The notes under the pieces are model-generated. The model worked only from the letters and a program-made list of their open reading frames with translations. It did not search any database and had not been told where the DNA came from. Shown here in pieces: positions 38,901 to 47,306 of a DNA stretch of 64,000 nt (the first letter of the stretch is position 1; each line of letters opens with the position of its first letter). The translations under genes and the position numbers were made by a program. The stretch lies in contig CM020619.1 in NCBI GenBank assembly GCA_009829735.1, positions 31,269,751-31,333,750 of the forward strand. Reading direction: 5' to 3'. The stretch is from Pyropia yezoensis. Lineage: Eukaryota; Rhodophyta; Bangiophyceae; Bangiales; Bangiaceae.

Positions 38901-40246
38901 TAACGACACAGAGCGCGAGGGTGTTGTGGGCTTTCTTAAAGCAGCGGGCGTTCCGTTTGGGTTTCGTGCCCCCGCAGTCGGTGGCAGGCTCGATGGGGGC
39001 GACGGTGGGGATGCCGTCCAAGGCGCGTGCAGAGATTGAGGCCAAGATGGAGGTCAAGGCCAAGGTGGAGGTCAAGGCCAAGGTGGAAGCCGGGCCCATG
39101 GCTGCGGCAGGGGCCACGAGACGAGCCGAAGGCCGGGACAAGGGCAAGAGCAAGGCCGTACACGCAGCCACCGCCCCTGGGACTGCCAAGCCGGAGGCCG
39201 ACACTGTCAAGGCAAGAGCCGACGCCGCCGCGGCCGCTGTGGTCCCAACTGGGGACAAGAAGAAGGACAAAATGGCGCGCCATGCAGCGCGTATGCGGGT
39301 CAAGCGGCAGGGGACGCGCCGAGCGCCTAGGGGAGACGAGGACGTGCTGACCGTCAAGCCGAGAGCGTCCTTTGCTGCCCGTCAAGAGTGCCGTGCGTTA
39401 GCAATGATGGCCCCCGAAGTGCATGCCGTCGCGATGTCTGTCATTGGCGCCTGCCTGGTTGGCGCTGCGTGGCACGCCATGCTCGACTTTGTAGACGCCG
39501 CCTTATCGATGCCCAACGCTCCAGAGGCCTTCCCCGCCCCCCGCATCAAGTCCCTTGGCGTCTCTTCCAAGGCGCTGTATCAGTGGATGTCCTACTCGGA
39601 GCTCATCCGGTGCGTCAACGCGGTGGCTCTGAGGCGCCCGAGCGTGGACCAGGGCGCCACGATGCTGGCGTTGGCCGAGGCGTCGTGCATGGCGGGGACC
39701 AAGGCAGCAGAGCGGGCCCTAGGGGCGGCGGCGGCGGCCGACGCGGCGGCGGCCGATGCGGCCGCGGCTGATGTGTCGGCGGCACAGTCGACTGGCGTCC
39801 GTGGGGCGGGCGGGCAGCTGGCGGGTGCCGCCGCTACACCCGCCACCGCCGAGGCCGCCGCGGCACACGCGCGGGCGGTTGCCAAGGCGGCGACGGCTGC
39901 CGAGGCGGCCCGGTCCGCCGCGGCCATGGCGGCGACAGCGGCAGAGGCGGTGGCGGCGGCCGAAAAGGCGGGCGTCGCGTCCACAATGACGAATGCGTGG
40001 ACGGCGGCCGCCGTGGCCGCAGCCGACGCGGCCGCGGCCGATGCGGCGGCACACGCGCGGGCGGCGGCCAAAGCGGCGACAGCCGCCGAGGCGGGTCGGT
40101 CCACGGCGGCCCTTGCGGCGGCAGCGGCAGTGGGGGCCGAAGTACAGGCGGGCGGCGCGTCGGCAAGGAAGAGGGCCTGGGCATCGGATGATGAATTCCT
40201 GGTTGATCTCCAGCCGCCCGTGAGCGATGCGGATGAGGAGGGGTAG
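35969..40246 (+). CDS. Giant Ala/Pro-rich protein with two Myb/SANT repeats
   Basis: 1,425 residues from the ATG at 35969 (MAPPGAPRTA), chosen because a pyrimidine-rich leader precedes it. Residues about 743-784 (GFWTAEETAALPDLVAAHPH, WTIIGEILSRM, VKDKW) and 794-848 (GPFTPDELATLRAAVAAL, then PWTEVARVSM, NARQCRVEWERC) are two Myb-type repeats, in the style of the REB1/TTF1/DMTF1 group that binds DNA in transcription termination or regulation. About 100 residues before them (from KYTLAQRNDISQAIL) look folded. The N-terminus is low complexity: three copies of RR-S-x-R-(x2)-RPPPGSPW-x-D, and five 7-residue repeats (VDKASRR) encoded by a 21-bp minisatellite. The C-terminus is Ala-rich with coiled-coil potential. 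It converges on the minus-strand cluster. A nuclear DNA-binding role is inferred. Confidence 0.75.
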   Translation: MAPPGAPRTALAPPRKLLPRTPAPAPSLAFLGRRPRGGGRRDGGAVVVATHAAAVAPAPAPAPAPVATPAAAAAAASAASAASAAARAATPPAPFARRSTRDRRPPPGSPWDDQRPPAAGRDGGAAQEAPRPGKATAAVLVKAAAPDKAAQVMAKTAPQLDMAPAAQGQAPAPRGKAPAPPGAAPAPPGAAPPPQIKASVRPDKSSRRVDKSSRRVDKASRRVDKASRRVDKASRRGDKASAAVSKAPPPPKTTTPAPAPTRRSKRPHRPPPGSPWDDVRPAAEAAAAAMAAATATAGATAATAGATAATAGAPPVHTPASAPAPQARRARRAPTTAGLAAPPPPPPPPLPPATPAPAPARRSKRPHRPPPGSPWVDVRPAAEAAAAAMAAEAASSPLPLPLRSAALPAGGGVGAKRARPSSPPPPLAGKVVRHRQRVVALPLPPLSSSPPAKPATPASVGRVAPGATAGGSKTLVASSAPPALLPSRLPTKPVTPASAGRAPAAAAEVAAAVAAAVAAREGKTRPAKRIAADGAAMGAPAKRRKTPTTRVEVTTWAEHHKTPIAPLEGAVGTASAEAAAGAAAASAALATGALPRGPAGGAAAKPACPPLAPHSSLRAGMGCAAAAPAPVRRRPGRVPKPKPNVVTTRGKYTLAQRNDISQAILSVLRSSTGYEHLAVREELGAVVLRCKDELPPHFFGSVSNLVPHLGPADRLYRWARRFYPVEGTAFGRRSVSKTGFVTGFWTAEETAALPDLVAAHPHRWTIIGEILSRMPQSVKDKWVSIRGRIDVRTGPFTPDELATLRAAVAALGIPENLAALRVHSVPWTEVARVSMEGRRNARQCRVEWERCVQTATLSEAVTNGSIIAAAPAASATSLAAPAAAPTDPAATPTAAGAATPATPPSGAAYPIQPATFDRETPVRRGGEANRGRVRQSDTAVAAINAVYLRLLRQLLGALRTGGYAAEMDVPWGELVDTLTTQSARVLWAFLKQRAFRLGFVPPQSVAGSMGATVGMPSKARAEIEAKMEVKAKVEVKAKVEAGPMAAAGATRRAEGRDKGKSKAVHAATAPGTAKPEADTVKARADAAAAAVVPTGDKKKDKMARHAARMRVKRQGTRRAPRGDEDVLTVKPRASFAARQECRALAMMAPEVHAVAMSVIGACLVGAAWHAMLDFVDAALSMPNAPEAFPAPRIKSLGVSSKALYQWMSYSELIRCVNAVALRRPSVDQGATMLALAEASCMAGTKAAERALGAAAAADAAAADAAAADVSAAQSTGVRGAGGQLAGAAATPATAEAAAAHARAVAKAATAAEAARSAAAMAATAAEAVAAAEKAGVASTMTNAWTAAAVAAADAAAADAAAHARAAAKAATAAEAGRSTAALAAAAAVGAEVQAGGASARKRAWASDDEFLVDLQPPVSDADEEG
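36581..36706 (+). repeat. 21-bp coding minisatellite
   Basis: Five near-identical units (tcgtcgcggcgggtggacaa plus g, then gcgtcg... variants) starting at 36581, 36602, 36623, 36644 and 36665, with a diverged sixth to 36706. They encode DKSSRRV/DKASRRV heptads. Confidence 0.9.
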
Positions 40247-40743
40247 GCGAGAAGGCAGACGAGGTGGTGAGGAAACACATTTGGAAAACAAGACCTCCCT
40301 TCGACCGTCAGCTTCATTGGACGGCAGATAAACAGAGGGGGAAGGGAAGGGGGAAAAAAATAGCCTGATACCGACTTGGTGTGGAACGCGCACGTGGCGC
40401 ACCCGGGGGCGTACCGGGCAGACACGGCTCGCCTCCCTGGCGGCATATGGGCCACAAGAGGGACAATTCATCGCCGACAGCCGTATGACGCACGAAGAGA
40501 CAAAAAAAAAAGCAAGACAAAAAAAAGAAACCAACGGTGTGCTCGCGCCCACTCTCCTGGACACGCGCGCCACTCTCCCACCCAAGTTACTGCCAACCCT
40601 CGCCCTTGACCCCAACCCTCACCCTTGACCCAGCCCTCCCGCCCTACGAGGCGACCACTTGACCCCCCCCTCCCGCCCTACGAGGCGACCACTTGACCCT
40701 GCGCCCCCGCCCCCCACCTCCCATGCCCAGCACCGAGCCACCC
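40247..40743. other. Intergenic region between convergent genes
   Basis: 3' ends of the Myb-repeat gene (+) and the ANL-like gene (-). A 32-bp direct repeat (ccctcccgccctacgaggcg...) occurs at 40634-40665 and 40668-40699. A-rich stretches near 40355 and 40501-40528 may belong to 3' ends. No gene seen. Confidence 0.6.
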
Positions 40744-41853
40744 TCACGCAACCACCGCGCCCTCCTCCTTGGCGATCCGCCCCGCCGCTTCGGCGTCTGG
40801 CAGGTAACTGGGGCTTACCACCAGCGTCTCGCGGAGGAGCGCCGCCACCACCACCGCCAGCGCGTCGCCCGGCGCGGCCTCGGCCAGTGGGAGGACCACC
40901 TTGCCTGCCACTTCAGCGTGGTCGCCGCCCAGGCCCAGCCGCGCCGCCGCCGCCACCCCGCGGGCCACCACCTCCCCATTGGTCACCACCGCCGACGACG
41001 CGGCGGGGAGCAGCAGCGGGTCGTCGGCAGCCGCCGCTCCCAGAAGCTGCGGCCCCGGCGCGGGGTCATAGACGAGGAGGTTGCGGAACGCCACCGCCCC
41101 GCGCACCGACCCGGGCCCCGTGTGGATGACCATCCGCAGGGAGGGGAGGTCAGCCAGGCGCGGAAGCGGCCGCCCCGTCGACCGCACCCACCCGGCCGCG
41201 CCTGCCGCGTCGGCGCGCGCCACGGCCGCGCCAACGAGGGAGCGGACGACCGTCGCTTCCGCCGACGCGTCCGCGTCACAGTCGGCGCCCGCCGGGTCGG
41301 CGCCCTCGCCCAACGCAAAGCCGTGCCACACCACCGCCCCCACCGCCCCCGACCGGCGCACCGCGTCGGCAACGAGGCCAACGTTCACCACCCCCCCAGC
41401 GGGGGGGGTCACGGGAACCAGCGCGAGGCGGGCGGCCGCGGCGGCAAGCGCCGTCACCAGCGCTTCCGGCGCGCCGGGAGGGAGGAGAGTCACCAGCCGG
41501 TCGCCGGGCGCAAATCCTGCCTCGACGAGGCCCGCGGCGAGCGCAGACGCGTGGCCCGACAGCTCGGCGGTAGACCAGAGGATGGAGCGGGCGGCGGCGG
41601 GGCCGACGGGGCCGGGGGTGTAAAACTTGGCCGCATTCTTCAGCGGCCGATCCGCCGCGGCCGCGGAAAGTACCTCTTGGATGAGCGTGGGTGCCGCTGA
41701 TGTGGCTGCGGGGGGGGCCCGCGCCGCGGCAGCCGCGGCGGCCGCCGCGGGGGTGGTGGTGAAGGCCCGGACGGTGCCGGGGATCCCGACGGGGATCCCA
41801 GTCGGGTTCCCCGAGGGGGCGAGCCGCCGCGTCGCGCTCAGGAGGCGCAGCAT
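40744..41853 (-). CDS. ANL (AMP-binding) superfamily-like protein, short, likely mitochondrial
   Basis: 369 residues. The ATG at 41853 (MLRLLSATRRLAPSG) opens an Arg/Ser/Ala-rich segment without acidic residues up to about 50, typical of a mitochondrial presequence. Residues 90-150 (ILWSTAELSGHASALAAGLV, GFAPGDRLVTLLPPG, ALVTALAAAAARLALVPVTP) match the N-terminal subdomain of acyl-CoA and acyl-AMP synthetases. The following region resembles the family only loosely. The usual Ser/Thr/Gly-rich ATP-binding loop is not visible; its place seems to be taken by SSAVVTNGE. The protein ends after about 370 residues where full enzymes have 500-600. It may be a non-catalytic relative or a truncated gene. 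It lies downstream of RRS1 on the same strand. Confidence 0.6.
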   Translation of the reverse strand: MLRLLSATRRLAPSGNPTGIPVGIPGTVRAFTTTPAAAAAAAAARAPPAATSAAPTLIQEVLSAAAADRPLKNAAKFYTPGPVGPAAARSILWSTAELSGHASALAAGLVEAGFAPGDRLVTLLPPGAPEALVTALAAAAARLALVPVTPPAGGVVNVGLVADAVRRSGAVGAVVWHGFALGEGADPAGADCDADASAEATVVRSLVGAAVARADAAGAAGWVRSTGRPLPRLADLPSLRMVIHTGPGSVRGAVAFRNLLVYDPAPGPQLLGAAAADDPLLLPAASSAVVTNGEVVARGVAAAARLGLGGDHAEVAGKVVLPLAEAAPGDALAVVVAALLRETLVVSPSYLPDAEAAGRIAKEEGAVVA

Positions 41854-42308
41854 GCTGGGACCACGGGGCAGGGGCCAGGGACACAAGTTACCGGCAAAAG
41901 GATGGTGGTGAGGAGGGGTGGGTGGGTGAGGATGCCACACGATGGGGACGATGGGCGCATACAGAGGCCGCGCCCCACTCCTTCTATCAGTTTCTGGGGG
42001 TTGAAAACGCGCGAGAAAACTCCGTAACTCACCATACAGATAAAATGTCTACGGGAGGCCACTTTCTGCACTGGTCGCGACCAGCTGATTGGGTGGGCTG
42101 TGGCTCGTGAGGCCTCTTCCTGCTTTTTTCGTTTTTCAAGGGAACATTTTCGTCCCTGAATGGTGGCCCCACTTAACGCTACGTACCGCCACAGCTCTAA
42201 ATGTACCGCCACAGCTCTACATGCTCACATGCGAATGCAGAGAGGGGGCTCGCAGCAGCTGCGTTTTGCTAGCTCTCCCTCCCCGCTCCGCCAACCCCGC
42301 GGAACCAC
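41854..42308. other. Intergenic region between RRS1 and the ANL-like gene
   Basis: Upstream region of the ANL-like gene and 3' region of RRS1, less GC-rich than the genes. A 20-bp tandem repeat, gtaccgccacagctct plus aaat/acat, lies at 42183-42202 and 42203-42222. No gene seen. Confidence 0.6.
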
Positions 42309-43277
42309 TCAGTACCCAGCCAACACCTTGTCTGCCAGGCCCAGCGCGCGGCTCCGCTCCCCCTGCAGCGCGGCCTTGCCGCCCACGGCGGGCTCAAACT
42401 TGCGCTTCCGCCCCCGCACAGGCGCGACCTTTTCCCCCTCGACCCGCTTGTCAAACCGGCCCGCCGACGCGGTCGCCCGTTGCGATACGGCCACGGTAGC
42501 GGCGAGCTTGGCCTTGTCCACATACCGCCCGCCCTTGGAAAACGAGCCCCGCTTCCCGGCTGATGGCTTGACGGTCGTGCCCACATCCAAGGCGGTGAGG
42601 GCTTCGGGCGCGGCAGCGCCACGGCGGGCCTTGCCGCTCTTCTTGCCTTTCTTGGCCTTGCCCCCCAACGCCGACGCCGTCACCGCCCGCCCCGCGCGCC
42701 GCTCATTGGCCGCGGCGGCCTGCGCGTTCTTCTCCACCGCCGCCCGCGCGGCGGCCTTGCGCGGCGCAAACGGCTCCTCCCCCCCTTGGTCGGCGTGGCC
42801 CATGCCCTCCTTGTGGGGAACCAACCAGTTTTGGGGGTCCTTGTCCACCCGCTTGTAGCCGTGGCGCACCTTGAAGGAGGTGGTCGCCTCGTCCCACACC
42901 ACCCGCTCCCGCTTCTTCTTGGTGATGCCCTTGGACTTGGCAAACGCCTCCCACTTGGTGAGGGGAGCGGCCGTGCGGGCTGGCAGCGCCCGTGGCAGCA
43001 CCGTCGAAGGCAGGGGGAGCGCCACAACCCGCCCGCCCGTCGTCGATGGTACGACCGGGAGGGCAAAGAGGGCCGTGACGAGCGGTGCAATGCCGGTAGC
43101 GGCGGCGGCGGCCATATCCTCTTCCGTAGACAGGGGGATAGTCGAGGGGGGGGAGAAGGCGGTGAGGTTGCCGACGTCGAGGGTAACTCCGTCCGCGTTA
43201 GCACAGACAGGCGGGGGGTCCTCCTCCGTCGCGCATACGGGGGGGGGGGGGTCCACGACCACGTCCATACTGTCCAT
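42309..43277 (-). CDS. RRS1: Ribosome biogenesis regulatory protein RRS1
   Basis: 322 residues from the ATG at 43277 (MDSMDVVVDP). RRS1 is a nucleolar factor that, with RPF2, brings the 5S RNP into the 60S pre-ribosome. Family marks: LDVGNL at 33-38; LPRALPAR then LTKWEAFAKSKGI (94-118); ERVVWDE (124-130); GYKRVDKDPQNWLVP (140-154). The C-terminal half is Lys/Arg/Ala-rich with the basic segment GRKRKF, as in homologues. The frame extends 39 codons further upstream, but that part is not RRS1-like. The N-terminus has a short duplicated DPPPVCA motif. It lies in tandem with the GDPD gene. No break seen. Confidence 0.92.
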   Translation of the reverse strand: MDSMDVVVDPPPPVCATEEDPPPVCANADGVTLDVGNLTAFSPPSTIPLSTEEDMAAAAATGIAPLVTALFALPVVPSTTGGRVVALPLPSTVLPRALPARTAAPLTKWEAFAKSKGITKKKRERVVWDEATTSFKVRHGYKRVDKDPQNWLVPHKEGMGHADQGGEEPFAPRKAAARAAVEKNAQAAAANERRAGRAVTASALGGKAKKGKKSGKARRGAAAPEALTALDVGTTVKPSAGKRGSFSKGGRYVDKAKLAATVAVSQRATASAGRFDKRVEGEKVAPVRGRKRKFEPAVGGKAALQGERSRALGLADKVLAGY

Positions 43278-43727
43278 CACAGTGAACGCCCCGCGCACGG
43301 GAGGGGCGGGACAACAAAAGGACAAGGTGCAGCCCCCTGACGCAGGAGGAATAAAGGTGGGCGGGAAAGAGGTTGAGAAGATTGGGAGGTCCACGGCAGC
43401 CGGCAGGTCGACAAGAGGAAGAGGAGGGGGGACGGGGTGACAGAATGGATGAGACGGGCCTCAGGCCTGCGCGCGGTGCCAGCAGCAAATTGGGCCGAGT
43501 GCCTAGACGGCGCCGCCGTCGTCCCACGATGGATGGTACCAATTGGGATGACGCAGTAATTTCGCGTATTTGCAACAAGAAAGACCGAATTTTCACCATC
43601 GACTAGGGCAGTCGCCGAACGTAAAGTGACAAGAGACAAAAAGGAACAAAAATCCAAACCACTACACAGCGGGACGCCCCAGGAACACACCTCAGGAACA
43701 CTCCCGTCACAGCCTCTCCCACTGCCA
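43278..43727. promoter_or_regulatory. Region between GDPD and RRS1
   Basis: 450 nt holding the RRS1 promoter and leader and the 3' end of the GDPD gene. It includes an AT-richer stretch (43540-43660) that could be the RRS1 core promoter. No gene supported. Confidence 0.4.
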
Positions 43728-45980
43728 TCAATACAGCCGCGTCAAGCCCAGCGGCGGTGCGTCCGATACGGCGTCCATCTCCTTGTGGATTTCATCGTCA
43801 TCGTCCTCGTCCAGCGACGATACAAGGCTGGCCACCGACTCTGTGACGCTGCCCACGGAGCTTGCGGACGAGCCCGTCCACAGGCCCCCACCGCCCGTAC
43901 TGCCGGCGCCCGATGGTGGCAGCGATGAACTCCCGCCACTAGACGTTCTGCTGCGTATTCTGTCACCGGGTGTGGCAGCCCAGCGCCCCACCGGCGGGGG
44001 CGCCGACTCCTCCACAGACACACCCCCGCCGCCGTTGCTGCCGTCACTGCCCGCTGGGCGCCGCCCCGGCGACGGTGGCGCCTCAGTCGCCTCCGCCATC
44101 AGCGGGGGGGGGCCGCCCACAACAGACTGTCGCACCACCTCTGCGGCCACGACCGCCACGTTGTCCGCAATCACCCCATCGACGCCCATGTTCATCTGTC
44201 GCAGAGCATCTTCAGCCTTGCTGTTGGCCGTCCCGTAGGTCATGAGCGTCAGGCCCGCAGCCTTGACCGCCGCCACGCGGTCCCCGCCCCCCTCCTCAAG
44301 CACCATATCCGCGGAGAGGACCATCCCTGACAGACGGCACGCCGACGCCCAGGCCAGCCCCCCATCGAAGGTGATCGTCCGTGGGTCCGTCTGATCATTC
44401 AGTGGCTCCCGAGTCTCGGAATTGAGGTAGTAGACAGGGTAGCGGTCCTGCTTGAGCCGCAACATCAGCACCACGTCCGCGTCAAAAGACAGAAAAGAGA
44501 TGCACCGGCCCGCGTTGTTGGCTTCCCGGAAGACGCGGGCAAGCGTAGCGTCCACAAGCGTGTTGCGCTCGGGGTAGGGGAGAGAGCGGGCGGCAAGGAG
44601 CTCAGGCGGGGGGACCTTGAGTTCAACGAGGAAGCCAACGTCAGTGGGGACCTTGCGGCAGATGCGCTTGAGCGTCGGGAGCTCGTCATGGAGGACACCG
44701 TCGGGACGGAAGGGGGGATAGGCGCCCACGGAACCAGTCGTGCCCTTGCGCGGTCGCTCCGCCGCATCCACATCGTCCGAGGAATAGGGGCGCGCACTGC
44801 CCGAGGAAGCCGCGCCACCCACGAGGGTCTCCCAGTTGTCCCCACCGCTGCCGCCGCCGCCGCCGCCGCCGCTCCCACCCCCCACACCCCCGCCCGCCAT
44901 GGGGCGCCCACACCCAGTGACCCCTGAGCTCTCCATCAGCGACGGTGCAAGCTTGCGCCACTGCTCCAGCGTCAATGAGTACACCGGCACGTCCACGTCC
45001 ACGCCCACCCTCTTCACAAAGAAATCATGGTAGATGACAGGATGGCCATCCTGCGTCAACTGCACATCCAGCTCCACAGCAGATACATGCGGGCCGCGGG
45101 TGGCCGACAGGAAAGAGAGCAGCGTATTCTCTTGCACCCGCGATGTGCCGCGCTTGCCAACACCACGATGACCCGCAAAGCGCGGGGGGGGGGTGGCCGC
45201 GATCGACGCAGGGAGGGTGGCAGCCACCTTAGCCGCGTTGGACGGCAGTGGCACCGTGGGTGGTCTGCACGGCGGCAGGGAGCCGCCCCCATTCCCAATG
45301 GCGGCGGATGCCCCCCCGATAGAAGCAGCAGAGGCAGCGGCGGTGGCTGCCCCGCCCGCCAGCGGCGTAACGATCAGGTAGTCGAGCGTGAGGGTGCCGA
45401 CCAGCCGACCACTCACGGGGGACATGAGCGGCCGCTGCAAAACGCCCTTGCGGTCGCGCAGCTCCACCCCCAGCACCGCCGCCGCGCCGAGGCGCACCCC
45501 CTCGGGCCCAATGACGGTCACCGCCATGTCCAAGTCGCCCAGCCGGTCACCCGTCAGGTCCACCCACTCGTCGTGGACGCCGTCGGCGGGTGGGGTCACC
45601 GCTACAATGGCGCCGCCATCCGCGTCGGCCACCGCGGCGGGGCCCGCCGCCGCGGCGGCCACGTGAAATTCAAGGCGCACCCGCCCGGGCGCCGCCGCCG
45701 CCGCCGCCGCCGCCGCAGCCGCCGACGCGGCGCTCCCGCGCAGCCGCACCGCGGGAGTGCCGGTACGGGTGCAGCCAAGGGCCAGCCGGAGGAGCGTCCG
45801 GCGGAGGGGCCCTCGCGGGAGGACCGCCGAGCCTGGGGCGGGGCGGCCGGGGTAGCGGGCCACCCCGCCCCGAGAGTGGCAAGAAGGGGCCACCCCCGCC
45901 ACTGTTACCGCACGGGGTGCGAGAGGGACGGCAGGCGGGGATGGCGCGCTCACAACCGAGGAGGCCACCGCCACCGCCAT
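43728..45980 (-). CDS. Glycerophosphodiester phosphodiesterase (GDE1/GPCPD1-like)
   Basis: 750 residues. The enzyme hydrolyses glycerophosphodiesters such as glycerophosphocholine to glycerol-3-phosphate and the alcohol. The GDPD barrel starts at GHRGVGKR (270-277; His271 and Arg272 form the HR motif), followed by QENTLLSF (283-290), VELDVQLTQDGHPVIYHDF (302-320; Glu303, Asp305, His318), FLVELKVPPPE around 450, and VDGVIADN near 617. A domain before it (about 130-208, ending GTLTLDYLIVTPL) matches the segment preceding the barrel in Gde1/GPCPD1 proteins. The first 100 residues are Ala/Arg/Pro-rich and could be an organelle targeting signal. A Gly/Ser linker interrupts the barrel near 355-385. 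The C-terminus is Ser/acidic-rich. The ATG at 45980 is the first of the frame. Confidence 0.92.
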   Translation of the reverse strand: MAVAVASSVVSAPSPPAVPLAPRAVTVAGVAPSCHSRGGVARYPGRPAPGSAVLPRGPLRRTLLRLALGCTRTGTPAVRLRGSAASAAAAAAAAAAAPGRVRLEFHVAAAAAGPAAVADADGGAIVAVTPPADGVHDEWVDLTGDRLGDLDMAVTVIGPEGVRLGAAAVLGVELRDRKGVLQRPLMSPVSGRLVGTLTLDYLIVTPLAGGAATAAASAASIGGASAAIGNGGGSLPPCRPPTVPLPSNAAKVAATLPASIAATPPPRFAGHRGVGKRGTSRVQENTLLSFLSATRGPHVSAVELDVQLTQDGHPVIYHDFFVKRVGVDVDVPVYSLTLEQWRKLAPSLMESSGVTGCGRPMAGGGVGGGSGGGGGGGSGGDNWETLVGGAASSGSARPYSSDDVDAAERPRKGTTGSVGAYPPFRPDGVLHDELPTLKRICRKVPTDVGFLVELKVPPPELLAARSLPYPERNTLVDATLARVFREANNAGRCISFLSFDADVVLMLRLKQDRYPVYYLNSETREPLNDQTDPRTITFDGGLAWASACRLSGMVLSADMVLEEGGGDRVAAVKAAGLTLMTYGTANSKAEDALRQMNMGVDGVIADNVAVVAAEVVRQSVVGGPPPLMAEATEAPPSPGRRPAGSDGSNGGGGVSVEESAPPPVGRWAATPGDRIRSRTSSGGSSSLPPSGAGSTGGGGLWTGSSASSVGSVTESVASLVSSLDEDDDDEIHKEMDAVSDAPPLGLTRLY

Positions 45981-47306
45981 CGCGGGTCAGCAAAGAAAGA
46001 CAAAAACGGAAGGTCCCACCTAAACGCGTTGCTTGCGACGACGAGAAGGGGCGTCGTCAACTTGGCGCACAGCTCAAAGACACACACAGCAGATAGAGGT
46101 CAGGGAAGAAGACGGTTCCTGGGCGCCACCCCAGAGAGCAGGGTGAGGGGCAGAAACAAACGCAACGCCCTCGCCGCTGGCACCCGACGGCCGCGCCCCG
46201 CTCCAGTCGGCCGTGATGGCACGGCGAGATCCCAGTGCCTCCCCCAGCAGTCAACAAATAGGCCCGCCCACCACCCAAACAGGCGCTACGACTGAGAACT
46301 CCGCCAAAGAAAAACAGGCGCCACAGACGGCGCGGCGCACATGGCCCCACCCGCAAGGGGGGACACGCGTCAGCTCCACACCGCCTGGCGGCCTGTGGAC
46401 AGATAGGGGGGGGGAAGCGGACGACAGCCGCGCGCCATGCACCCGGCGAGTCTGGGGGGAACAATACGGGCACCACCCACCGACGGGGGTGGACGGTGGG
46501 GACGGGGCGGGGGGGCGGGACTGCCGGCGCGGTGGGGCACACAACGGCGCTAGTCTGGTGTGGCCGCAACGGCGGCTAGCCTTTCGTGTGCAAACGGGGG
46601 CGGGGGGCGGGGCGAGGGAAGTCACCTCGGCGCCTGCGGTTCGAGGACCCCCTCCACTCGCACCCGGGTGCCCACCAGTCAGCTGGGCAGGTCGCAGGGC
46701 GGGGAGAACAGGGCCTGCCGGGGGGGGCGAATAAAAAAAAAGAGAGAAAGCGGGGCGGAGGGAGCTCGCAGACACGTCCGGGGAGAGTTTCGAACGATTC
46801 CCACCGATGCCGCATCTTTTCTTTGGGAGGTGGCATCCTCTCGCTCGGCCAATCAGAGCCGGGGGGTGAGGGGCAAAAAATGCCCTTGCCGGGACCCCCC
46901 TTTCAGGAGTGGGTGGAACGCGACCCGCCCAGGTGACGTCGAACCACCGCACACGTGTCCGAGGGACACTGCCCGCAGCCCGCCGTGGAGGGGACGCGGG
47001 GCCCAACGGTCACAGCGACGAGGGTCCGGTTGCGTCCCAAAGGGAAGTGGGTTGGTTTTTGTTCCCAAACGGGCTCAGCAGCGCCCTCTGCGTGCTGGCC
47101 TCGCCTGACGGGTGGCAGGGGGATTGCGTGTCACACAGTGTTCATGGCTGGTGTGCCCACGGTGCTTCTGCCACGTTGGGGTTACTGTACATGTGTCGGG
47201 TCTCCTTGTTGCGTTGGCGTCCCATTGGTGGAGGCTTGTCGGTCGGTCGCTCCCCCTCCTGACCCACGCTGAACCACAGCTGACGCCCACCCGGTCCTCA
47301 CCTTCG
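45981..47306. other. GC-rich region without a supported gene
   Basis: Upstream region of the GDPD gene followed by sequence with overlapping frames on both strands that show no family motif. Nothing that I can support. Confidence 0.4.

Noticed and set aside
40693-41700. 335-residue plus-strand frame opposite the ANL-like gene
   Set aside because: His/Arg/Pro-rich composition shadow; the minus strand has the recognisable domain and presequence.
45027-46295. 422-residue plus-strand frame opposite the GDPD gene
   Set aside because: Arg/Gly-rich shadow of a clear GDPD gene on the other strand.
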